Source of the DNA: JBDSEG01 sp039920165
Lineage (GTDB): Bacteria > Pseudomonadota > Gammaproteobacteria > Burkholderiales > Burkholderiaceae_C
DNA: 14,466 bases
NCBI GenBank assembly: GCA_039920165.1
Contig: JBDSEG010000192.1
Location: forward strand, 1 to 14,466
Direction: 5' to 3'
Part shown: positions 6,762 through 14,368 of the stretch, piece after piece
How the letters are laid out: every line of letters starts with the position of its first letter
Numbering within the stretch: position 1 is the stretch's first letter
The notes under the pieces: generated by a model
Seen by the model: the letters and a program-made list of their open reading frames with translations, nothing else
What the model was told of the DNA's origin: nothing
The model's database searches: none
Made by a program: the position numbers and the translations under genes

Positions 6762-9171
6762 CGCGCGTCGCGACCGCGTCGCTGCCATCGCGCTGCGCGA
6801 GCACCCGGCGCAGGCTCTCGACGCGTTCCGCCACCGTCGCATCGATCGCCTCGGCCCAGAACGCGGGTTCGTCGGGCGCCGACCAGACGCCCCGGCCATG
6901 GCCGAAATGCGCGACCGCAAGATAGCCGAGCAGGGCGGCGCGCAGCTGGGCTTCGAGCGCAACGCTCGACCAGACGAGCGTCGGCGTCTCGACGCCGCGC
7001 AGCTGGTTGTAGCCGCGCGCGAGCCCGGCGGCGCCGAGTGCGCCGACGAGGCCGCCCGCCAGCATGCCGCCGCCCAGCGTCAGGCCGCCGCTCGCCAGAT
7101 CGGCCTTCAGCCCGACCAACGCGCCGCTCGCGATGCCGCCCCACAGGGCCGCGCGGCCTTCGTCCAGTGGCTCGGTCAGCGCGACCTGTTCGGCCAGTCC
7201 TGCCAGCACCTTGTCGGTCGCATGACCGCCGAGTTCGTGCAATTCGATCAGCGCGTCGGTGCTCGCGCGTACCTGCGTCGCGAGTCGCTCCGCGAGGCGC
7301 TGCATCGCCTTCTCGCGCGCCGTTCGTCCGCCGCGCTGACGCAGGCCGAGGCCGGCGCCGATATCGAGCAGGCGGCCACCCCAGTCGCCTTCGGCCACGG
7401 TTTCGCGGTCGAGCGCGGCGTCCGCGACGCGGCGTGCGAGCACCTGCATCGATTGTTCGAAGACGGCGCGGCTGCGCTCCTGCCACGCCGAACGCAGTCG
7501 TGCAAATGCCGGTTGCCGATCGGCCGGAACGAGCGCCGCAATCGCATCGAGCAGCGCGCCTTCCTGGACCCAGCAGCGCGTGAAGGCGTCGAGCGCGAGG
7601 ACACCGCGCACGCAGGCGCGCGTGGCCAACCGTTCGCGCCACGCCGCGCTCTGCGCATCCAGTTCGGCCGCAGGGCGCGGCGGGCCGAGCCGGTTCAGCA
7701 GCACCAGCACCGGCTTGGCGAGCAGGTCCAGCACCCGCAACTCGGCATCGACGACGGCGAAATCGTCCGGCTTCGAATCAGCGTCGACCGGCGTTGCGTC
7801 GACCAGGTACAGCACCACGTCGGCGCGCTCGAACACATTGCGCAGCGCGTGCTGGCTCGACCAGAAGGCGCGGTGGCGAAGGCGGTCCCAGACCTCGCCC
7901 AGAAACCAGCCGATCGGCGTCGCCGACTGGGCCAGCCGCTCGGCCAGTCGAACGCTGTCTCCGAAGCCCGGCGTATCCCACAGCTCGAGCCGGTCGCCGG
8001 CGGCCGACTCGACCAGCGTGTGGCCCTCGGCCGCGAAGGTCACGTGCTCGGCGTCGCGCACCTCGCCGATATCCAGCCGCAGCAGCGTGCGCGCCAGCGT
8101 CGTCTTGCCGACGTTGGTGTGCGAGACGAGGCTCAGTTCGATGCTGCGCGGCGCGACGTCCGGGCCGCCCCCCGCTTTGGAAACGGCACTTGCGACGACC
8201 TTCGCAGCACGCGGCCTTGCGGCCGCGAGGCGTCGCGTCAGGGCCTCGAAATAGGCGTCGTCGAGGGCGATCGGAAAGCGCTGCCCCAACTGCCTCGCCC
8301 GCCATGCTGCAAAGGCAGCCACCGCGAGCCGCGGCAACACGACGAGCGCCAACACACTCGCCGCATAGGCGTGGATCCAGCGCGCCGCGTTCTCGCCCGG
8401 TCCGTTCGAAAAGCGAAGCGCCTCCAGGCCGGCGGCGTTGGGCATTTCGAAGCCGGCGAGGGCGGTTGCCGGCCACAGAACGACGCCGAGCAGACGCCGT
8501 ACCCCGGCCGCATCGAGAAAGGTGCTGTCCCAGCCAGCGCGGTATTCGAAGGCCAGACCGCGCGCGTACATCGAAGCGAGCGCGCCGAGCGCGAACGCCG
8601 CCGCCGCCAGGTGCAGGGCGCGCGCGATGCGCGCCTCGTGCAGGGGCCGGCCGAGCCTCGACCAGTCGGCGACGAAGGCCGCGCGTGTGCGCTGCGGTCG
8701 CGCCGACCAGCGCCCCACGAACTGACGGCCGAATGTCTGCAGGGCCTTTCGCAGCGGTCCGGGTTCGGCCGGCGCGCGGCGCAACCCATGCCATGCAAGC
8801 AGCGCATAGATGAAGAGGTTCCAGGCCATCAGCGCGAGCAGCGGCGGCGCGAGCAAGTCGATGCGGTGCGCGCCGCCGACGGCATCGCTCGCCAGGCCGA
8901 TCCCGGCGGCAAGCAGGGGCAGCGCCACCAGGAGAGTGGCCGGTGCCGCCGTCGCCGTCAGCCAGTGGACGAGCGACGCGTCGCGCGACTGCAGCCGCTC
9001 GACGGCAATCCTCGCGCGTTCGGCGATCAGCGCATCGGCCCCGCCGCGGACGGGCGTCTGCCGCATCGTGCGCGCATCGGCCCAGTCGCGGTCTGCATCG
9101 CTCCACGGCGCGCCGGGCGTACTTTCGAAGGCGCGGACCAGCAGGACCCGGCGCGCGGCCGCTTCATCCAT
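6676..9171 (-). CDS. Fused membrane DUF2868-like / DUF3482-like GTPase protein
   Basis: An 831-residue protein. The N-terminal half has four hydrophobic segments at about residues 72-94, 105-128, 186-207 and 267-291, with an EYRAGWDSTFLDA stretch between the third and fourth, resembling DUF2868 membrane proteins. The second half begins at about residue 343 with an Era-like GTPase: P-loop SHTNVGKT (350-357, Lys356), DTPG at 399-402 (G3), and NRLG at 493-496 where NKxD is expected. It resembles DUF3482 GTPases. A glycine-rich hydrophobic stretch lies at 676-717. In many proteobacteria these two domains are, to my knowledge, encoded by adjacent separate genes; here they share one frame, with no in-frame ATG between residues 244 and 349. 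Start ATG 9171 follows the ETF-QO stop by 35 bases, with only a weak Shine-Dalgarno. The function is unknown; a membrane-anchored GTPase is the safest description. Confidence 0.82.
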   Translation of the reverse strand: MDEAAARRVLLVRAFESTPGAPWSDADRDWADARTMRQTPVRGGADALIAERARIAVERLQSRDASLVHWLTATAAPATLLVALPLLAAGIGLASDAVGGAHRIDLLAPPLLALMAWNLFIYALLAWHGLRRAPAEPGPLRKALQTFGRQFVGRWSARPQRTRAAFVADWSRLGRPLHEARIARALHLAAAAFALGALASMYARGLAFEYRAGWDSTFLDAAGVRRLLGVVLWPATALAGFEMPNAAGLEALRFSNGPGENAARWIHAYAASVLALVVLPRLAVAAFAAWRARQLGQRFPIALDDAYFEALTRRLAAARPRAAKVVASAVSKAGGGPDVAPRSIELSLVSHTNVGKTTLARTLLRLDIGEVRDAEHVTFAAEGHTLVESAAGDRLELWDTPGFGDSVRLAERLAQSATPIGWFLGEVWDRLRHRAFWSSQHALRNVFERADVVLYLVDATPVDADSKPDDFAVVDAELRVLDLLAKPVLVLLNRLGPPRPAAELDAQSAAWRERLATRACVRGVLALDAFTRCWVQEGALLDAIAALVPADRQPAFARLRSAWQERSRAVFEQSMQVLARRVADAALDRETVAEGDWGGRLLDIGAGLGLRQRGGRTAREKAMQRLAERLATQVRASTDALIELHELGGHATDKVLAGLAEQVALTEPLDEGRAALWGGIASGALVGLKADLASGGLTLGGGMLAGGLVGALGAAGLARGYNQLRGVETPTLVWSSVALEAQLRAALLGYLAVAHFGHGRGVWSAPDEPAFWAEAIDATVAERVESLRRVLAQRDGSDAVATRVTQDLHAWLLTAGSELLRRLYPTTPLPV

Positions 9172-9206
9172 GGCGCGCTAGCCTGGCGCGGTTCAGCGCC
9201 ACCGGT

Positions 9207-10904
9207 TCACATCGCCCCGTAGTTTGGCCCGCCGCCGCCTTCGGGGGTGACCCAGACGATGTTCTGGCTCGGGTCCTTGATATCGCAGGTCTTGCAGTGA
9301 ACGCAGTTCTGCGCATTGATCTGCAACCGTTCGCCGGCCTTGCCGCTCGCGTCGGTCGTCGGCACGAACTCGTATACGCCCGCCGGGCAGTAGCGCGCTT
9401 CGGGGCCGGCGTATTTCGCGAGGTTCAGTTCGACCGGGATGCGTTCGTCCTTGAGCAGCAGGTGCGCGGGTTGGTTCTCTTCGTGGTTGGTATTACTGAT
9501 GAAGACGCTGGACAGCCGGTCGAAGGTGATCTTGCCATCGGGCTTCGGGTAGATGATCTGCGGGCACTCCGCTGCCGGACGCAGGTAGGTGTGGTCGGCA
9601 GCCTTGCGGCGCAGCGTCCAGGGCGGCGACTTGATGCCGAGCTTGGGCAGGAGCCACTGCTCGATCCCGTTCATGATCGTCGCGACGATCAACCCCTTCT
9701 TGAACCACTGCTTGAAATTGCGCGAGCGGTCGAGCTCGTCGAAGAGCCAGCTCTTGGCGAACGCGGCGGGGTAGGCGCTGAGCTCGTCCTGCGCGCGGCC
9801 CTCGCCGATCGCATTGAACGCCGCCTCGGCGGCGAGCATGCCGGACTTCATCGCGGCGTGACTGCCCTTGATGCGGCTCGCGTTCAGATAGCCGGCATCG
9901 CAGCCGATGAGGGCACCGCCGGGAAAGATCGTCTTGGGCAGGCTCACCAGGCCGCCGGCCGTGATGGCACGCGCGCCGTAGCCGATGCGCTTGCCGCCTT
10001 CGAGCGTGGCGCGGATGGCGGGGTGCAGCTTCCAGCGCTGCATCTCCTCGAACGGACTGAGCCACGGATTGGCATAGTCCAGGCCGGTGATGAAACCGAG
10101 CGTCACGCGGTGGCCGTCGAGGTGGTACAGGAAGGATCCGCCGTAGGTCTTCAGGTCCATCGGCCATCCGGCGGTGTGGATCACGAGGCCGGGCTGGTGC
10201 TTCGTCGGGTCGATCTCCCACAGCTCCTTCACGCCGATCGCATAGCTCTGCGGATCGCGGCCGTCGTCGAGCTTGTAGCGCGCGATGAGCTGCTTGCCCA
10301 GGCTCCCGCGCGAGCCCTCGGCGAAGAAGGTGTATTTGCCGAGCAACTCCATGCCGATCTGGAAGTTCGGTCCGGGTTTGCCGTCCTTGCCGATGCCCAC
10401 ATTGCCGGTCGCGACGCCGCGCACCGCGCCGTCGTCGCTGTGCAGCACCTCGGCGGCGGGAAAGCCGGGAAAAATCTCGACGCCCAGCCCTTCGGCCTGC
10501 TGCGCCAGCCAGCGCACCAGGTTCGCGAGGCTCACGACATAGTTGCCGTGGTTGTCCAGGCAGTCGGGGATCAAGAATTTGGGCGTCGCGAAGTCCGATT
10601 CGCGGCCGAGAAAGAGGATGCGGTCCTCGGTCACCGGCTGGTCCAGCGGCGCGCCGAGCTCCTTCCAGTTTGGAAGAAGTTCGTTCAGCGAGCGCGGATC
10701 GAAGATCGCGCCGCTAAGAATATGCGCGCCGGGTTCAGATCCCTTCTCGAGCACGACGACCGAGACTTCCTTGCCATGCTCGGCGGCGAGCTGCTTGAGC
10801 CGGATCGCCGCTGCGAGCCCGGCCGGGCCGCCGCCGACGATGACGACGTCGTACTCCATCGCTTCGCGCGGTCCGTGCTCGGCCAATATCTCAGCGGGGG
10901 TCAT
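9207..10904 (-). CDS. Electron transfer flavoprotein-ubiquinone oxidoreductase (ETF-QO)
   Basis: This 565-residue iron-sulfur flavoprotein passes electrons from reduced ETF, and so from acyl-CoA dehydrogenases, into the membrane ubiquinone pool. The FAD-binding motif GGGPAG is at residues 24-29. The ETF-QO segment LSGAIFDPRSLNELLPNW is clearly visible. The C-terminal ferredoxin-like domain has Cys506 (in RYCPAGVYEF) and Cys534, Cys537 and Cys540 (in NCVHCKTC), the four ligands for one [4Fe-4S] cluster. Length and the GGGGPNYGAM tail match the family. Start ATG 10904 has GAGGA six bases upstream on its strand (10911-10915); a shorter alternative would be Met16. It is the first gene of a minus-strand unit with the fused GTPase gene, and it diverges from the SDR operon, consistent with joint control of beta-oxidation functions. 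Confidence 0.96.
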   Translation of the reverse strand: MTPAEILAEHGPREAMEYDVVIVGGGPAGLAAAIRLKQLAAEHGKEVSVVVLEKGSEPGAHILSGAIFDPRSLNELLPNWKELGAPLDQPVTEDRILFLGRESDFATPKFLIPDCLDNHGNYVVSLANLVRWLAQQAEGLGVEIFPGFPAAEVLHSDDGAVRGVATGNVGIGKDGKPGPNFQIGMELLGKYTFFAEGSRGSLGKQLIARYKLDDGRDPQSYAIGVKELWEIDPTKHQPGLVIHTAGWPMDLKTYGGSFLYHLDGHRVTLGFITGLDYANPWLSPFEEMQRWKLHPAIRATLEGGKRIGYGARAITAGGLVSLPKTIFPGGALIGCDAGYLNASRIKGSHAAMKSGMLAAEAAFNAIGEGRAQDELSAYPAAFAKSWLFDELDRSRNFKQWFKKGLIVATIMNGIEQWLLPKLGIKSPPWTLRRKAADHTYLRPAAECPQIIYPKPDGKITFDRLSSVFISNTNHEENQPAHLLLKDERIPVELNLAKYAGPEARYCPAGVYEFVPTTDASGKAGERLQINAQNCVHCKTCDIKDPSQNIVWVTPEGGGGPNYGAM

Positions 10905-11031
10905 GCGCGCTCCTCGGCGGTCGTGTTCGATTCATTCTACGAGGCGTCCTGCGCCATCGAAGACCTGCGCACGCGTGCTATCTTCTTCACAAGAAACTGA
11001 ACAACGACCGAGAACGAAGAGAAGGAATGCA
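10905..11031. promoter_or_regulatory. Divergent promoter region between ETF-QO and the SDR operon
   Basis: The 127-base spacer separates two start codons that point away from each other, so both promoters should lie here or very near. For the minus strand, TAGAAT (complement of 10934-10939) matches five of six -10 consensus bases and would give a leader of about 23 bases before ATG 10904. For the plus strand, TGCTATCTT (extended -10 with TATCTT at 10979-10984) would give a leader of about 41 bases before ATG 11032. No good -35 element accompanies either, so both are tentative. Confidence 0.35.
10969..10978. promoter_or_regulatory. Perfect 10-bp palindrome in the divergent promoter region
   Basis: GCACGCGTGC at 10969-10978 is a perfect palindrome directly abutting the tentative plus-strand -10 element at 10979. 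A dimeric repressor bound here would occupy the promoter spacer of the SDR operon. The regulator is unknown, and a CG-rich palindrome of this length can arise by chance in such DNA. Confidence 0.3.
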
Positions 11032-11814
11032 ATGGGATACGACATCGATCTGGCCGGCCGCGTCGCCCTCGTCACGGGCGCTTCGAGCGGCCTCGGGACG
11101 CAGTTCGCGCTGACGCTGGCGCGCGCCGGCGCGGCGGTGGTGCTGGCCGGGCGCCGGGTCGAACGGCTCAAGGCGCTGTCAGCTCAGATCGAGGCCGAAG
11201 GCGGCGACGCGCACGTGGTGACACTCGACGTGACCGACCGCATGAGCATCAAGTCGGCGATTGCGCACGCCGAGACCGAGGTCGGAACGCTCGACATCCT
11301 GATCAACAACTCGGGCGTGAGCACGACCCAAAAGCTCGTCGACGTGACAGAGGACGACTACGACTTCGTCTTCGATACCAATACCAAGGGCGCCTTCTTC
11401 GTCGCCCAGGAAGTGGGCAAGCGCATGCTGGCGCGCGCCAAAGGCTCGGCGCCCGGCACGTTCACCGGGGGGCGCATCGTCAATATCGCGTCGATGGCCG
11501 GTCTCAAGGTGCTGGGGCAGATCGGCGTCTATGCGATGAGCAAGGCGGCGGTGATACACATGACGCGCGCGATGGCGCTCGAATGGGGCCGCTTCGGCAT
11601 CAACGTGAACGCCATCTGCCCGGGCTATATCGATACCGAGATCAACCATGGCCACTGGCAGACCGATGCCGGCAAGCGCCTGGTCGATATGCTGCCGCGC
11701 AAGCGCGTCGGCCAGCCCGCCGACCTGGACGTAGTGCTCATGATGCTGTGCTCGAACCAGAGCCACTTCATCAACGGCGCCGTGATCCAGGCTGACGACG
11801 GCTTCGGCGTCTGA
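11032..11814 (+). CDS. Short-chain dehydrogenase/reductase (SDR family)
   Basis: A 260-residue classical SDR oxidoreductase. It has the cofactor motif TGASSGLG at residues 15-22, NNSG at 92-95 (usually NNAG), catalytic Ser154 in NIASMAG, and the YxxxK pair Tyr167/Lys171. ICPGYIDTE follows, as in FabG-like members. The basic residues in AGRRVERL after the second beta strand suggest NADP(H), though this is only an inference. A likely role is oxidation or reduction of a 3-hydroxy/3-oxoacyl-CoA, because the operon also contains a thioesterase and 3-oxoacid CoA-transferase. It does not look like a typical 3-hydroxybutyrate dehydrogenase. Start ATG 11032 has AAGGA at 11022-11026, five bases upstream. 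It is the first gene of its operon and is divergent from ETF-QO. Confidence 0.92.
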   Translation: MGYDIDLAGRVALVTGASSGLGTQFALTLARAGAAVVLAGRRVERLKALSAQIEAEGGDAHVVTLDVTDRMSIKSAIAHAETEVGTLDILINNSGVSTTQKLVDVTEDDYDFVFDTNTKGAFFVAQEVGKRMLARAKGSAPGTFTGGRIVNIASMAGLKVLGQIGVYAMSKAAVIHMTRAMALEWGRFGINVNAICPGYIDTEINHGHWQTDAGKRLVDMLPRKRVGQPADLDVVLMMLCSNQSHFINGAVIQADDGFGV

Positions 11815-11824
11815 TTCGAGCGCG

Positions 11825-12496
11825 ATGAGCCTGCGCGCACTGTCGCTCCTCGAAGGCCGTGTCCTCGGCGTCTTGGTCGAGAAGGCTCACACCGTTCCCG
11901 ACAGCTATCCGTTGTCGCTGAATTCGCTCACTCTCGGCTGCAACCAGAAGACTGCGCGCGATCCGGTGCTGGCCGCGACCGACGCCGAGGTGCAGTCGGC
12001 CATTGACGCTTTGAAGCAGCTCAGCCTGGTATTCGAGGCGAGCGGGTCGCGCGTGATGCGCTACGAGCACAACCTCGGCCGCGTGCTCGGCGTGCCGTCG
12101 CAGTCGGCCGCGCTGCTGGCCACGCTTTTGCTGCGCGGCCCGCAGACCGCTTCGGAATTGCGCGCCAACAGCGAGCGGCTGCACCGCTTCGCCGACCTCT
12201 CTTCGGTCGAAGCGTTTCTGGACGAACTCGCGCAGCGTCGGGACGAAAAGGGCGGTGCGCTGGTCGCGAAGCTCGCGCGTGTGCCGGGTGCGCGCGAATC
12301 GCGCTGGGCCCAGTTGCTGACCGGCGCGGTCGACGTAGCTTCGCTTGCCGGCGCCGTGGCGAGCGAGGATTTCGTGGCGACGACCGAGCTCGCGGCGTTG
12401 AAGGCGGCGCAAGCCGGCATGCAGGTCGAGCTCGCCGATTTGCGCGCACGAGTCGATCGCCTGTATGTCGAGCTCGGTGTCGCCGGCAGCCACTGA
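11825..12496 (+). CDS. yceH: YceH family protein (UPF0502, DUF480)
   Basis: A 223-residue member of the UPF0502/DUF480 family. The N-terminal segment LEGRVLGVLVEKAHTVPDSYPLS, then SLTLGCNQKTARDPV, is the family's hallmark; the structure known for this family is a tandem winged-helix fold, which suggests nucleic acid or protein binding rather than catalysis. A second winged-helix repeat follows with LATLLLRGPQTASELRANSERLH. Residues about 186-217 (LAALKAAQAGMQVELADLRAR region) have leucine/alanine heptads and are likely a short coiled coil. The gene starts ten bases after the SDR stop and ends within the Shine-Dalgarno of the thioesterase gene, so it is embedded in the operon. A role in regulating these genes is possible but unproven; the family's function is unknown. 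Confidence 0.9.
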   Translation: MSLRALSLLEGRVLGVLVEKAHTVPDSYPLSLNSLTLGCNQKTARDPVLAATDAEVQSAIDALKQLSLVFEASGSRVMRYEHNLGRVLGVPSQSAALLATLLLRGPQTASELRANSERLHRFADLSSVEAFLDELAQRRDEKGGALVAKLARVPGARESRWAQLLTGAVDVASLAGAVASEDFVATTELAALKAAQAGMQVELADLRARVDRLYVELGVAGSH

Positions 12497-12507
12497 GGAC
12501 AGCGGCC

Positions 12508-12927
12508 ATGCGATTCGTTCTTCCCGAGCACAAGAAGCTGACCCACGAGATGGTCATTCCGATCAGATGGGGCGACATGGACCCGATGGGCCACGTCAAC
12601 AATACGCTGTATTTCCGCTACTTCGAAATTATCCGTATCGACTGGTTCCAGCGCATCGGCTGCGCGCCCAACCCGGCCGGCCAGGGGCCGGTAATCGTGA
12701 ATGCGTTCTGCAATTTCATCAAGCAGCTCGAATACCCCGGCGATATCGTCGCGCGTCATTACGTGGCCGAGCCGGGCCGCAGCAGCTTTGAAACCTACAT
12801 CACGCTCGAACGCAGCGATCAACCCGGCACGCCGTACGCGCAAGGTGGTGCGCGAACGGTGTGGATCGACTTTCCTCAACAGAAGTCGGCGCCGCTGCCC
12901 ACGTGGCTGCGTGCGCTCATCGAATGA
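12508..12927 (+). CDS. Acyl-CoA thioesterase, 4HBT-type hotdog fold
   Basis: A 139-residue single hotdog domain protein of the 4-hydroxybenzoyl-CoA thioesterase type, expected to hydrolyse an acyl-CoA to free acid and CoA in the cytoplasm. The active-site motif is WGDMDPMGHVNNTLYFRYFE near residues 21-40, with Asp25 as the probable catalytic residue and the long helix following it. The later CNFIKQLEYPGDIV and FETYITLERS strands fit the fold. Substrate chain length cannot be judged. GAGGA at 12495-12499 lies eight bases before ATG 12508 and overlaps the yceH stop, so translation of the two is probably linked. Together with SDR and ScoAB it points to acyl-CoA or acetoacetyl-CoA handling. Confidence 0.88.
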   Translation: MRFVLPEHKKLTHEMVIPIRWGDMDPMGHVNNTLYFRYFEIIRIDWFQRIGCAPNPAGQGPVIVNAFCNFIKQLEYPGDIVARHYVAEPGRSSFETYITLERSDQPGTPYAQGGARTVWIDFPQQKSAPLPTWLRALIE

Positions 12928-12954
12928 TCGATTGGTTTTTATGAAAGGTTCTGT

Positions 12955-13662
12955 ATGAAGAAGGTATTTGCGAGCGCTGCCGCCGCACTCGACGGCGTGG
13001 TGCGCGACGGCCAGTTGCTGGCGGTCGGCGGCTTCGGCCTGTGCGGCATTCCCGAGGCGCTGATCGCGGCACTGCGCGATTCCGGCGCGAAGGAGCTGAC
13101 CGTGATCTCCAACAACGCTGGGGTCGACGACTTCGGTCTCGGCATCCTGCTGCGCACGCGCCAGATCAAACGCATGATCTCGAGCTATGTCGGCGAGAAC
13201 AAGGAGTTCGAACGCCAGTACCTGGCCGGCGAACTCGAGCTCGAATTTACGCCGCAGGGAACGCTGGCCGAAAAACTGCGCGCCGGCGGTGCCGGCATTC
13301 CTGCCTTCTTCACCCGCACCGGTGTCGGCACCCTGGTCGCCGAAGGCAAAGAGACACGGGAGTTCGACGGCCATGTCTATGTGATGGAGCGCAGCCTCGT
13401 GCCCGAGGTTTCGCTGGTCAAGGCGTGGAAAGCTGACGAATCGGGCAACCTCGTCTTTCGCCGCACCGCGCGCAATTTCAATCCGGCCTGCGCGATGGCC
13501 GGCAAGGTGACCGTGGTCGAGGTCGAGGAGATCGTTCCCACCGGCAGCTTCGACCCCGACGCGGTCCACCTGCCCGGTATCTATGTGCACCGCATCGTGC
13601 TGAATGCGACGCCCGAGAAGCGGATCGAAAAAAGAACGATCACCGATAAGGCCGGCGTTTAG
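12955..13662 (+). CDS. scoA: 3-oxoacid CoA-transferase subunit A
   Basis: The 235-residue alpha subunit of succinyl-CoA:3-ketoacid CoA-transferase, which moves CoA from succinyl-CoA to acetoacetate. The glycine-rich CoA-transferase signature VGGFGLCGIPEAL is at about residues 24-36. Further family landmarks are SNNAGVDDFGLG, ISSYVGENKEFERQYL, PQGTLAEKLRAGGAGIP and ARNFNPACAMAGKVTVVE. Length matches bacterial ScoA (about 230-235) and the A half of the fused mammalian enzyme. Start ATG 12955 has AAAGG at 12944-12948, six bases upstream. It lies 27 bases after the thioesterase gene and 62 bases before scoB. The complex is expected to be an A2B2 heterotetramer and is involved in ketone-body or polyhydroxybutyrate breakdown. 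A beta-ketoadipate transferase (PcaI-like) is a less likely alternative. Confidence 0.95.
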   Translation: MKKVFASAAAALDGVVRDGQLLAVGGFGLCGIPEALIAALRDSGAKELTVISNNAGVDDFGLGILLRTRQIKRMISSYVGENKEFERQYLAGELELEFTPQGTLAEKLRAGGAGIPAFFTRTGVGTLVAEGKETREFDGHVYVMERSLVPEVSLVKAWKADESGNLVFRRTARNFNPACAMAGKVTVVEVEEIVPTGSFDPDAVHLPGIYVHRIVLNATPEKRIEKRTITDKAGV

Positions 13663-13696
13663 CCGGACTTGCCCTTGAAGGGTGCCGAAGGCACCC
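13652..13696 (+). repeat. Two hairpins between scoA and scoB
   Basis: CCGGC (13652-13656) and GCCGG (13662-13666) form a small stem over the scoA stop codon. Just downstream, GGGTGCC (13680-13686) and GGCACCC (13690-13696) form a perfect 7-bp stem closed by the triloop GAA, a very stable type. No T-run follows, so it is not an intrinsic terminator; the scoB Shine-Dalgarno begins 17 bases after it. It may protect the 3' end of an scoA-containing mRNA segment or tune the subunit ratio. Confidence 0.5.
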
Positions 13697-13724
13697 GCTG
13701 AATGTTTACTCCGAAGGAGCCTTT

Positions 13725-14363
13725 ATGGCCTGGACACACGACCAGATGGCAGCGCGCGCTGCCAAAGAACTGCAAGACGGCTTCTACGTCAACCTCGGCA
13801 TCGGTCTACCGACGCTCGTCGCCAATTTCGTCAGCCCGGATATCGAGGTCTGGCTGCAAAGCGAGAACGGCATGCTCGGCATCGGCGCCTTCCCGACCGA
13901 GGACGAAGTGGATGCCGATCTCATCAATGCCGGCAAGCAGACCGTCACCACCATCCCCGGCAGCAGCATCTTCGGCAGCCACGACAGCTTCGCGATGATC
14001 CGCGGCGGCAAGATCAACCTGTCTATCCTCGGCGCAATGCAGGTCAGCGAGAAGGGCGACCTCGCGAACTGGATGATCCCCGGCAAGATGGTCAAGGGCA
14101 TGGGCGGCGCGATGGACCTGGTGGCCGGCGTGAAGCGCGTGATCGTGCTGATGGAGCACGTGGCGCGGCGCAAGGACGGCGGCGTCGACATGAAGATCCT
14201 GCCGCAGTGCAGCCTGCCGCTGACCGGCGTCGGCGTCGTGAATCGCATCATCACCGACCTCGCGGTGATGGACGTGACGGCGGCCGGGCTGAAACTGGTC
14301 GAAATCGCGCCGGGCGTGAGCCGCGAGCAGGTCCAGTCCAAGACCGGCGTGCCGCTCGTCTGA
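13725..14363 (+). CDS. scoB: 3-oxoacid CoA-transferase subunit B
   Basis: The 212-residue beta subunit of succinyl-CoA:3-ketoacid CoA-transferase. The catalytic glutamate, which forms the enzyme-CoA thioester, is Glu47 in the SENGMLGIG motif. Other family stretches are VNLGIGLPTLVANFV, DADLINAGKQTVT, PGSSIFGSHDSFAMIRGG and WMIPGKMVKGMGGAMDLVAGVKR. Length matches bacterial ScoB. Start ATG 13725 has a strong AAGGAG at 13714-13719, five bases upstream, better than that of scoA. It is separated from scoA by a 62-base gap with hairpins. Its stop at 14361-14363 is five bases before the next possible start, so the operon probably continues. Confidence 0.96.
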   Translation: MAWTHDQMAARAAKELQDGFYVNLGIGLPTLVANFVSPDIEVWLQSENGMLGIGAFPTEDEVDADLINAGKQTVTTIPGSSIFGSHDSFAMIRGGKINLSILGAMQVSEKGDLANWMIPGKMVKGMGGAMDLVAGVKRVIVLMEHVARRKDGGVDMKILPQCSLPLTGVGVVNRIITDLAVMDVTAAGLKLVEIAPGVSREQVQSKTGVPLV

Positions 14364-14368
14364 CCGCC

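Noticed and set aside
8260..8300. Internal TTG (GTPase residue 295) as a separate start for the GTPase half
   Set aside because: A GAGG lies near it, but the start would fall about 50 residues before the GTPase domain, within the DUF2868-like part. The continuous frame makes a fusion the simpler reading.
6529..9222. 897-codon open frame on the plus strand
   Set aside because: It is the antisense shadow of the fused GTPase gene; its composition (Arg, Gln, Ala, His) is unlike a folded protein and no motif is recognisable.
8943..11000. 685-codon open frame on the plus strand opposite ETF-QO
   Set aside because: ETF-QO on the minus strand has complete FAD and iron-sulfur motifs; the opposite frame has none and is a codon-bias artefact.
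12061..13590. 509-codon open frame on the minus strand
   Set aside because: It is opposite yceH, the thioesterase and scoA, all of which show clear family motifs; the antisense product shows no domain.
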